A DNA stretch of 5,189 bases from Sphingobacteriales bacterium (GTDB lineage Bacteria > Bacteroidota > Bacteroidia > Chitinophagales > Chitinophagaceae): assembly GCA_004294195.1 (NCBI GenBank), contig REAQ01000175.1:1-5189 (forward strand), given 5' to 3'. The notes below the pieces were generated by a model. That model was not told the DNA's origin and did no database searches. It saw nothing but the letters and a program-made list of their open reading frames with translations. The translations under genes and the position numbers were made by a program. This document shows, piece by piece, positions 1 through 5,189 of the stretch (the stretch's first letter is position 1; each line of letters opens with the position of its first letter).

Positions 1-875
1 GCACCCACACCCACAAACAATTCCACGAAATCAGAACCGGACATGGAGAAGAAAGGCACTTGTGCCTCGCCGGCCATGGCTTTCGCCAATAATGTTTTAC
101 CGGTACCGGGAGGACCCACCAGGAGTGCACCTTTGGGAATCTTACCACCCAGTGCCGTATATTTTTTAGGATTCTTCAGAAAGTCCACGATCTCCATCAC
201 TTCCTGCTTTGCTTCTTCCAAACCAGCAACATCAGCAAAGGTGATGTTCACCTTGGTGCCTTTATCAAACAACTGCGCCTTTGATTTTCCAATATTGAAA
301 ATCCCACCTGCGCCACCGGAGCCACCAGGACCACCTACTTTACGCATCATCAGCACAAATAACAAAGCAAACATCAGCAATGGGAAGAGGAAATTCAGGA
401 AGGGCCCAAACCACTCCGGATCACGCACGGCGCTTACCGGAACCTCGGGCTGGATCTTCTCCTTGTTGGCCACCATATAAGCAGAAACATCTTTCTGGTA
501 ATCCTCTATCTTAGAATAGGTGAACTGGAAATGTGGCGCATCCTTAGAATTGGCCACATAGGTCCACTTGTCTTTCAGCAACTGCTTATAGAACGGTTTG
601 TTCAGGCTGTCCTTTTTGATATACACCCTTACAATGCCTTTATTCAAAACCGGTTCAATTTTCTCTACATCGTTTTTGTCTAACATCTCCTGCCTGAACT
701 TAAGCTCAGTGATATCGCTGGCATCAGGCTTAACACCCTGCATAAAATTATAGCCCAACAAAGCAATGGCTACAATAGCATAGATCCAGTAAATGTTGAA
801 ACGGGGACCTTTTTTCGAACCTCCAGTCCTATCATCTCCAATCGGACTCTTTCGCTGATCTTTAAAATCTTCCAT
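1..875 (-). CDS. ftsH: FtsH, membrane-anchored ATP-dependent zinc metalloprotease (C-terminus cut off by window edge)
   Basis: FtsH is a hexameric AAA+ protease of the inner membrane that pulls out and degrades misassembled membrane proteins and some short-lived cytosolic proteins. I translated the minus strand from the ATG at 875-873; 291 codons are visible. Residues 26-45 form a first membrane segment, about 46-155 the periplasmic domain, and 156-177 a second membrane segment. A glycine-rich linker follows (about 181-191, PGGSGGAGG), then the start of the AAA domain with [11 protein letters not shown] (213-223) and the Walker A motif GPPGTGKT (254-261). The visible part ends in FVELFVGVG, just before the region where Walker B is expected. 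Walker B, the second region of homology and the HExxH protease domain lie outside the window, so activity cannot be judged. The gene follows rsfS by 34 bases on the same strand. The leader is A-rich with only a weak AGGA about 10 bases upstream. The family call is secure. Confidence 0.97.
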   Translation of the reverse strand, partial: MEDFKDQRKSPIGDDRTGGSKKGPRFNIYWIYAIVAIALLGYNFMQGVKPDASDITELKFRQEMLDKNDVEKIEPVLNKGIVRVYIKKDSLNKPFYKQLLKDKWTYVANSKDAPHFQFTYSKIEDYQKDVSAYMVANKEKIQPEVPVSAVRDPEWFGPFLNFLFPLLMFALLFVLMMRKVGGPGGSGGAGGIFNIGKSKAQLFDKGTKVNITFADVAGLEEAKQEVMEIVDFLKNPKKYTALGGKIPKGALLVGPPGTGKTLLAKAMAGEAQVPFFSMSGSDFVELFVGVG

Positions 876-909
876 TGTTATTTTTTCCTGTTCAGTATGA
901 ACGTTTCTC

Positions 910-1386
910 CTAATGTTTTTTTGCCTTTATGGACGCAGTCTTCTTTGCTGTTGGCGTCCGCGTAGTCTTGAGCGCTGATGGAATGGGGTCTTCATGCTCT
1001 ACCATCACCCCATCGCTCCACATTTCTTCCAGCCGATAAAATTTCCGTGTTTCTTTCTGAAAAATATGCACCACCACATTCACGTAATCAATCAATACCC
1101 ACTGCAGCGCCTGGTATCCTTCATGGCGATAAGGAAGTTCGTCGCAGGCCTGGTGAACCTGATCTTCAATGGCATCTGCAATGGCTTTCACCTGGGTATT
1201 TGCACCCGCTTCGCAAATGATGAAAAAATCGGCCACAGCCTCTGGTATTTTTCGCATGTCCAAAGACACGATACTTTCTCCTTTTCTATCCTGAATTGCG
1301 TTGATGATCACCTTCAAAATCTTGCTGCTCTTCGTTAACCGGGCCACCTTTTTGTCCTGGTTAGCTAATTCTCGTACTGCTGTCAA
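910..1386 (-). CDS. rsfS: Ribosome silencing factor RsfS (RsfS/YbeB/Iojap family), TTG start
   Basis: RsfS binds ribosomal protein L14 (uL14) on the large subunit and blocks joining of 30S and 50S, which lowers translation in poor conditions. The 158-residue product carries the full family core at about residues 22-125: [12 protein letters not shown] (36-47), [19 protein letters not shown] (53-71), [20 protein letters not shown] (88-107) and [17 protein letters not shown] (109-125). The reading frame has no ATG before Met44, which is inside the core. An in-frame TAA at 1401-1399 limits the N-terminus, so the TTG at 1386-1384 is the best start; the ATT at 1392-1390 is less likely. Compared with the usual length of about 105-130 residues it has an N-terminal lead of about 20 residues and a basic, Thr/Lys-rich tail (about 138-158) that looks disordered. 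It is probably first in an operon with ftsH. The family call is firm; the exact start is less so. Confidence 0.94.
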   Translation of the reverse strand: MTAVRELANQDKKVARLTKSSKILKVIINAIQDRKGESIVSLDMRKIPEAVADFFIICEAGANTQVKAIADAIEDQVHQACDELPYRHEGYQALQWVLIDYVNVVVHIFQKETRKFYRLEEMWSDGVMVEHEDPIPSALKTTRTPTAKKTASIKAKKH

Positions 1387-1467
1387 ATGAATTGTTTTTT
1401 AGTGGTTGGATGAGAACACTATGGTTGGCGTTGTAGATTAAGTTATCGGGTTTCCCTTTATCTTTCC

Positions 1468-1475
1468 CAAAAATA
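1468..1475 (-). promoter_or_regulatory. Candidate Bacteroidota -7 promoter box for rsfS-ftsH
   Basis: Read on the minus strand, these bases are TATTTTTG, a perfect match to the TAnnTTTG box used by the primary sigma factor of Bacteroidota. It lies in the 115-base spacer between rsfS and birA and points toward rsfS. Transcription would begin near 1461, leaving a leader of about 75 bases before the TTG start. The -33 element is poor: at the right distance (19 bases) I see only CTTC instead of TTTG. An AT-rich stretch lies between the two positions. This is an inference from a short motif. Confidence 0.4.
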
Positions 1476-1501
1476 ATGATTAATTATCACTTGGGAAGCC
1501 G

Positions 1502-2236
1502 ATGAAACCCGGAGCTGACATCACCATCCTGCCATCCATAGATAGTACCAACATCTATGCCATGCAACAGGTTCATGCCCATATGGCAAAAGACGGACAG
1601 GTCTACTTTGCACTCGAACAAACGGCTGGAAGAGGGCAACGGGGAAAGCAGTGGCTTTCTGCGCCGGGTACAAATATCATGATGAGCATGGTTTTTGATG
1701 TCAATGGCCTCCCACATGAACGCCAGTTCCCCTTTAATATGGCCATGGCCCTCGCTTGTTATGATTACTATAAATCTGTGGCAGGGGATGATGTGTCTGT
1801 CAAATGGCCCAATGATATCTACTGGCGTGACAGAAAGGCAGGGGGAATTCTGATCGAAAACCTGATACAATCCGGCATATGGACCTGGGCCGTTGTAGGC
1901 ATTGGACTGAACATCAACCAAACCCAATTTGACCCTTTGATCTCCAGAACGCCGGTTTCCCTCAAACAGATCACAGGGAGGGATATAGACCTTATGGAAG
2001 CGTTAAACGCCCTGGCTGTTCAACTTCGGAAAAGATGGGACGAGCTTCGCCGCTCACCATCAAACATTTTGGAGGCATACGAGTCCGCCCTCTATAAAAA
2101 AGAGGAGAAAGTAAAGTTCAAAAAAGACAACCGTGTTTTTGAGGCCGTGGTGCGTGGCGTAGATGCCTATGGCCGGTTAAGGGTGCAATCTACGATAGAC
2201 GAGCTGTTTGCTCACGGGGAAATCGAGTGGCTCTAA
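1502..2236 (+). CDS. birA: Biotin--[acetyl-CoA-carboxylase] ligase, single-domain type without DNA-binding domain
   Basis: This cytoplasmic enzyme makes biotinyl-5'-AMP from biotin and ATP and transfers biotin to a lysine of the carrier subunit of acetyl-CoA carboxylase and related enzymes. The 244 residues contain the signature motifs in order: DSTN (14-17), the biotin/adenylate-binding loop GRGQRGKQW (43-51), KWPNDIYW (101-108) with the catalytic-type lysine K101, GGILIE (114-119) and GIGLNIN (133-139). The C-terminal small domain covers about 190-244. The protein starts almost directly with the catalytic domain, so it lacks the helix-turn-helix of E. coli BirA and should not repress biotin genes itself. 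The ATG at 1502 fits the family N-terminus; only a weak purine run (GGGAAG) precedes it. The gene is divergent from rsfS, and its stop lies one base from the stop of the convergent HExxH gene. Confidence 0.96.
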   Translation: MKPGADITILPSIDSTNIYAMQQVHAHMAKDGQVYFALEQTAGRGQRGKQWLSAPGTNIMMSMVFDVNGLPHERQFPFNMAMALACYDYYKSVAGDDVSVKWPNDIYWRDRKAGGILIENLIQSGIWTWAVVGIGLNINQTQFDPLISRTPVSLKQITGRDIDLMEALNALAVQLRKRWDELRRSPSNILEAYESALYKKEEKVKFKKDNRVFEAVVRGVDAYGRLRVQSTIDELFAHGEIEWL

Positions 2237-2248
2237 ATCAGGCTGATT
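2236..2248. repeat. Short palindrome at the birA / HExxH-gene convergent junction
   Basis: AATCAG and CTGATT flank a central G, so both stop codons' surroundings form a 13-base inverted repeat. In RNA it could fold as a 5-bp stem with a GGC loop on the plus strand. No uridine run follows on either strand, so it is at best a weak two-way terminator. It may also be chance. Confidence 0.3.
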
Positions 2249-2537
2249 CTTTGGCTCTGGCCTCGATCTCAAAGCGATTATTGTAGTATCCGTTTCTTAC
2301 TGACTCCCAAAGATATAAACCGATAAATCTCAGGAATCCGTGTTTCCTGAATTGTTCAACATGCGCCAATTCATGCTTCACCCACCGCTCGTTGGCCAGA
2401 AATTCCGATCTGGGTGTGCGGCAGAGATGGATGGTTTTACCGATGGTTAACGCAACTTGGGACACCCCCAGCTTCCTTGCTGCCAAACGGGCCAGCACTG
2501 AGTTCTCCCTGATATGTATATTATGTAACAGATGCAC
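2238..2537 (-). CDS. Small HExxH-motif protein, putative zinc metalloprotein (DUF4157-like)
   Basis: The proposed 99-residue product starts at the GTG at 2537-2535. It has a zinc-protease-type motif in VKHELAHVEQF, with HELAH at residues 55-59. A downstream NRFEIEAR (87-94) could give the third zinc ligand (E90 or E92), as in gluzincin-type HExxH proteins. Between them lies FLRFIGLYLWESVRNGYYNN (68-87), which I recall as conserved in small Bacteroidota proteins often labelled DUF4157-like. I see no signal peptide, and activity is unproven. The frame stays open upstream to an ATG at 2696, but those extra 53 residues look non-conserved and would overlap the signal peptide of the divergent barrel gene by 91 bases. 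A TTG at 2573 is a third choice. The GTG leaves a 68-base divergent spacer. The gene is likely real; the start and function are uncertain. Confidence 0.72.
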   Translation of the reverse strand: MHLLHNIHIRENSVLARLAARKLGVSQVALTIGKTIHLCRTPRSEFLANERWVKHELAHVEQFRKHGFLRFIGLYLWESVRNGYYNNRFEIEARAKESA

Positions 2538-2605
2538 CCCACTAGGACTGTTGAACTGCCCTGAAAGTTGCAAGCATATTCCTAAACAACCCTTAACATT
2601 GCTTA

Positions 2606-3838
2606 ATGAGAATGCTGCTTTCCCTTTGTCTATTGTGTGTGGGTCTGTCTGTGCTTGCTCAGCAAAAGAGCGATACCCTGGATCTGAATGAAGCAATCAA
2701 AAAAATCATGGGCTCCAAGGATCCGGAAAGCCAAGGGCGCGGCATCTCCATCCTTCCCGCAATAGGATATAACCCAACTTTCGGCTTGATGCTTGGCGCA
2801 ACACTTACAGGAGGGAAAACACTTGGTAATCCCGCAACAACGAGGCTGAGCACCGGCACCTTTACCGGCTTCTTCACAACCAAAGGGATCATCAACGTAC
2901 AGCTCCGGCACAATGTGTTTACGGAAAACAATACCTGGAATTTCCAGGGCAATGCTCAAATCACCAAGATGGTTTTGTTGGATTATGGACTGGGAACCAA
3001 AGCCGGGGCAGGCTTCAGGGAAGGCTTGAGCATCAATCAATACACACTCGATAACAATGAAGCCGTTTATCCCATCAAATTCAATTACATCCGCATCTTC
3101 GAGAAAGTGTATAAAAAAATCTCAAAGACCTTGATGGTAGGTGCCGGAGTAGCCGTGGATAACCACTTCAGCATCAATGATACCGAACTGCAGGTTGACT
3201 CCGGCAAATTCACGCCACATTACAATTACAGTGTAGCCAATGGCTTTAATCCGAAAAAATACTGGACCAATGGTTTCATGCTCAACATACAATACAACAC
3301 AAGAGAGCACCCCAACAGGCCTCATGGTGGATTATATGCAGATATTGCTTTCCGCATCAATCCCAAGCTTCTGGGAAGCACCAGATCATCTACACAGATG
3401 ATGACTGAATTCAGAAAATACATCAGCCTCTCTTCCCGAAATCCGGAACATGTGATTGCCTTCTGGCACCTGGGTACGTACAGCCTGGGCGGCGTACTTC
3501 CTTACCTTGACCTGCCCGGTACGGGAACGGACATGTATAACCGAAGCGGGAGAGCCTATACCATCGGGCGGTTCAGGGGTCCCTCTTATTTTTATCTTGA
3601 GTCTGAATACCGCTTCCCAATCACCGCCAACAAATTCCTGAGCGGTGTGGTTTTCGCCAACATGCAGTCCATTGCTGATGCGGATAACAAAGAACTGTTC
3701 AAAGGCTGGAATCCCGGCGCTGGCATGGGTTTGAGGATCCTGTTCAATCGCAGCACAAGAACAAATATCTGCATTGATTATGCTTTTGGCGCCTATGGTG
3801 CGAAAGGTCTCTTCTTCGGATTGAATGAAGTGTTTTAA
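2606..3838 (+). CDS. Outer-membrane beta-barrel protein, Omp85/BamA-TamA-like, no POTRA domains
   Basis: The 410-residue product begins with a signal peptide (about 1-18, cleavage likely after SVLA before QQ). The cysteines in this segment do not form a good lipobox. After a short periplasmic stretch (about 20-45), GISILPAIGYNPTFGLMLGA (46-65) looks like the first barrel strand. The rest is alternating polar/hydrophobic strands with many aromatic residues, ending in the C-terminal Phe typical of BAM substrates. IGRFRG (320-325), followed by YFYLESEYRFPI, resembles the conserved (V/I)RG(F/Y) loop-6 motif of the Omp85 barrel (PF01103, surface antigen D15). There is no room for POTRA domains, which BamA and TamA use to bind clients or partners, so a BamA role is unlikely. 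Role and substrate are unknown. An ATG two codons downstream is an alternative start. The gene ends flush against bcp with no terminator between. Confidence 0.82.
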   Translation: MRMLLSLCLLCVGLSVLAQQKSDTLDLNEAIKKIMGSKDPESQGRGISILPAIGYNPTFGLMLGATLTGGKTLGNPATTRLSTGTFTGFFTTKGIINVQLRHNVFTENNTWNFQGNAQITKMVLLDYGLGTKAGAGFREGLSINQYTLDNNEAVYPIKFNYIRIFEKVYKKISKTLMVGAGVAVDNHFSINDTELQVDSGKFTPHYNYSVANGFNPKKYWTNGFMLNIQYNTREHPNRPHGGLYADIAFRINPKLLGSTRSSTQMMTEFRKYISLSSRNPEHVIAFWHLGTYSLGGVLPYLDLPGTGTDMYNRSGRAYTIGRFRGPSYFYLESEYRFPITANKFLSGVVFANMQSIADADNKELFKGWNPGAGMGLRILFNRSTRTNICIDYAFGAYGAKGLFFGLNEVF

Positions 3839-3843
3839 TTAAA
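3834..3843. repeat. Palindrome formed by two abutting stop codons
   Basis: TTTAATTAAA is a perfect 10-base palindrome centred exactly on the 3838/3839 boundary. The TAA of the barrel gene and the TAA of bcp on the other strand are its two halves. It has no G/C stem and so is not a terminator by itself. Confidence 0.5.
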
Positions 3844-4297
3844 GCTTTGCTTTTGCGATGATCTCTTCCCCATGCTGTCGCACCCGGGGCTTCTTGAAGA
3901 TATGCTTGATCACACCTTTCTCATCCACCAAAAATGTTGTCCTGATCAATCCCATGTATTTTCTGCCGTACATATTCTTCTCACCCCATACTCCATAGGC
4001 TTCGATGATCTTTTTCTGTGGATCCGCAACAAGGGTATATGGGAGTTCAAATTTGCCGATGAATTGCTCGTGGCTCTTCACGTCATCCGGGCTGATCCCT
4101 ACCACTTCAATCCCCTCTTTTTTAAGCAGTGCATAGTTATCACGCAGGTTACATGCCTGCTCTGTACAAGTAGGCGTATCGTCCTCGGGGTAGAAAAAAA
4201 TAGCGAGTTTTTTCCCGAGATAGTCTTTCAATGATACTGCCGCACCCATTTGATTTTTTCCTTTGAACAATGGCGCTTTCTGTCCTGGTTCTAACAT
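3839..4297 (-). CDS. bcp: Thioredoxin-dependent thiol peroxidase, Bcp/PrxQ-type peroxiredoxin
   Basis: This cytoplasmic peroxiredoxin reduces hydrogen peroxide and organic hydroperoxides using electrons from thioredoxin. The 152-residue length is normal for the family. The active site is FFYPEDDTPTCTEQACNLRD (34-53), with peroxidatic C44, resolving C49 five residues later as in E. coli Bcp, and T41 of the TxxC motif. R119 in LIRTTFLVDEKG is the expected active-site arginine, and YGVWGEKNMYG (101-111) is a typical Bcp stretch. Residue 43 is Thr where many Bcp proteins have Gly (PGCT); I believe PTCT is not rare in this phylum. The ATG at 4297 is three bases after the stop of the upstream M23-type gene, so the two are very likely co-transcribed and translationally coupled. 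No promoter of its own is visible. Confidence 0.96.
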   Translation of the reverse strand: MLEPGQKAPLFKGKNQMGAAVSLKDYLGKKLAIFFYPEDDTPTCTEQACNLRDNYALLKKEGIEVVGISPDDVKSHEQFIGKFELPYTLVADPQKKIIEAYGVWGEKNMYGRKYMGLIRTTFLVDEKGVIKHIFKKPRVRQHGEEIIAKAKL

Positions 4298-4300
4298 GTT

Positions 4301-5189
4301 TTATCTTTTAAACGGAAATGACGTTTTGGTTTTATTTCCTGCTTCGTCTTCAACAGTTACAGACAGCACATGTTCACCGCGGTCACATTTTTCATCAAAA
4401 ACATAGGTGAAGCTGTTTCCCCTGCGGACAAACCTTAGCCATTTACCATCAAGCTCGGCACGGAAATTTTTGATCTGCTGGTAGTTATCTTTCACGTAGA
4501 GCACCATTTTCTGGCTTTTGGAAAGATCAGCATTGGGCGCAAGTCCTGATACCACCGGCGGCTGGTCGTCAGCCACCAGTTGAAAACTGCCAAAATCCCG
4601 AAAGCGGGCAACGTATTTCCCCATCTCCCAATTGGCCCTGGCTACGTCTGTGTTTCCCCTGGTCAACTTCTTCATCAGGATCTTATCCCTTAAATGATAA
4701 GGAATGGTTGCCGAAGGCTTAATCTTTACCGTCATTGCCACCTGCAGGGGCGTTGTGGCCTGATGCAAATTGTGGATGGGTGAAAAAGTATTAGGCTGTG
4801 CATCCGCTGTTACACTATATCGAAAATAGATGGAATCATACAGAGCCTTTTCCGGAAGAAAAACCTCAACCTGTTCTGTTTCAAAAACGTTGATCTCTCC
4901 GGCGCGCATCAGCGGCTCAGGCCTGGCCAATGTCGGCTTGTGCATGGCAGTTCTTTTCAATGTGAACTGAAGGTTTGATTTATTCCCGTACGCATCCATT
5001 ACCTCAAGCCGATAGTTATGCGCGAGAGTGTCTTTAAGGAAGATATAATCCCCCGGCTTGTTGTATGGATATATGTTCAGCGCGTCACCAGGCAACGGTA
5101 TCAGATATTGGAGATAAGAACCACCCGCCATTTTAGTTCTGTAATCGATATGCGCATTCAACATCCGCGTTTCATCATACCCGATTTTA
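4301..5189 (-). CDS. C-terminal part of a probable M23-family metallopeptidase (N-terminus beyond window edge)
   Basis: The frame is open to the right edge, so the first ATG seen (5164) is internal; 295 codons precede the TAA. The visible sequence starts KIGYDETRMLNAHIDYRTK and carries Ig-like beta-sandwich features. There are two D-x-x-G-N turns, DAYGNKS (visible residues 65-71) and DEAGNKT (281-287), and a DFGSFQLVADDQPPV stretch (about 198-212) like the 'FGxFxLxxDxxPP' linker before a terminal Ig-like module. From memory, this arrangement follows the peptidase domain in large Bacteroidota M23 proteins, which cut peptidoglycan cross-links in the periplasm. The HxH and other zinc ligands would be in the missing part, so the enzyme class is inferred from the tail only. 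It probably carries a signal peptide upstream. It leads bcp, with a 3-base gap. An unrelated surface protein with Ig-like repeats is the main alternative. Confidence 0.72.
   Translation of the reverse strand, partial: KIGYDETRMLNAHIDYRTKMAGGSYLQYLIPLPGDALNIYPYNKPGDYIFLKDTLAHNYRLEVMDAYGNKSNLQFTLKRTAMHKPTLARPEPLMRAGEINVFETEQVEVFLPEKALYDSIYFRYSVTADAQPNTFSPIHNLHQATTPLQVAMTVKIKPSATIPYHLRDKILMKKLTRGNTDVARANWEMGKYVARFRDFGSFQLVADDQPPVVSGLAPNADLSKSQKMVLYVKDNYQQIKNFRAELDGKWLRFVRRGNSFTYVFDEKCDRGEHVLSVTVEDEAGNKTKTSFPFKR

Noticed and set aside
43..480. Plus-strand open frame of 145 codons
   Set aside because: It is antisense to ftsH, whose minus-strand translation gives a clear FtsH protein. The plus-strand product is proline-rich with no recognisable family.
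978..1338. Two overlapping plus-strand open frames opposite rsfS
   Set aside because: Both are antisense to the well-conserved RsfS core and show no domain.
1459..1466. Possible plus-strand -7 box (TATCTTTC) for birA
   Set aside because: It matches TAnnTTTG in all but the last base, but no TTTG-like -33 element lies 19-21 bases upstream; the nearest TTG is about 25 bases away. Too weak to annotate.
1487..1927. Minus-strand open frame opposite birA
   Set aside because: It is a shadow of birA, whose plus-strand frame contains all biotin ligase motifs.
2392..2691. Plus-strand 99-codon frame upstream of and into the barrel gene
   Set aside because: It overlaps the HExxH gene in antisense and the barrel gene's signal peptide in another frame, and looks like no known protein. 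The barrel gene and HExxH gene account for the region.
2630..3040. Minus-strand frames opposite the start of the barrel gene
   Set aside because: They are antisense shadows with cysteine-rich or hydrophobic but unrecognisable products. The plus-strand signal peptide and barrel pattern are clearly the coding signal.
3872..4234. Plus-strand 120-codon frame opposite bcp
   Set aside because: It is antisense to an intact peroxiredoxin with all catalytic residues.
5162..5164. ATG as the start of the M23-type protein
   Set aside because: The frame is open through to the window edge, and the upstream codons (KIGYDETR) continue the family-like sequence, so this Met is internal.
1..5189. Defence, phage, mobile-element or other new multi-gene system
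   Set aside because: All genes fit housekeeping or envelope roles, and I saw no transposase, integrase, direct-repeat array, toxin-antitoxin pair or shift in base composition.

Overview
The window looks like ordinary chromosomal DNA from a member of the Bacteroidota, probably near the Chitinophagales. Four things suggest this: a ribosome silencing factor and FtsH next to a divergent single-domain biotin ligase, a neighbourhood I recall as common in that phylum; a perfect TAnnTTTG (Bacteroidota-type -7) box upstream of rsfS; weak or absent Shine-Dalgarno sequences; and Bacteroidota-style protein versions, such as the glycine-rich linker in FtsH and the M23-type protein with Ig-like C-terminal modules. 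The exact genus cannot be read from the window.

Layout. Positions 1-1386 hold a minus-strand pair, rsfS followed 34 bases later by ftsH, which runs off the left edge. A 115-base divergent spacer (1387-1501) separates rsfS from plus-strand birA (1502-2236). One base after the birA stop comes a small minus-strand gene for an HExxH protein (2238-2537). It is divergent from a plus-strand gene for an Omp85/BamA-like outer-membrane barrel without POTRA domains (2606-3838). That gene's stop codon directly abuts the stop of a minus-strand bcp/PrxQ peroxiredoxin gene (3839-4297). Three bases upstream of bcp ends the C-terminal part of a large minus-strand protein (4301-5189), most likely an M23-family cell-wall peptidase, which runs off the right edge.

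How the genes relate. RsfS (ribosome subunit joining) and FtsH (membrane protein quality control) are housekeeping functions and probably share a transcript. BirA attaches biotin to the carrier protein of acetyl-CoA carboxylase. The barrel protein, the M23-type protein and possibly the HExxH protein belong to the envelope; Bcp removes peroxides in the cytoplasm and is probably co-transcribed with the M23-type gene. The packing is very tight: the longest gene-free stretch is 115 bases, and both convergent junctions have 0-1 base between stops, with no recognisable strong terminator.

I saw no mobile element, CRISPR array, tRNA, rRNA or phage gene, and no convincing new multi-gene system. The points worth a second look are start-codon choices (TTG for rsfS, probably GTG for the HExxH gene), the back-to-back stop codons, the POTRA-less barrel and the small HExxH protein.
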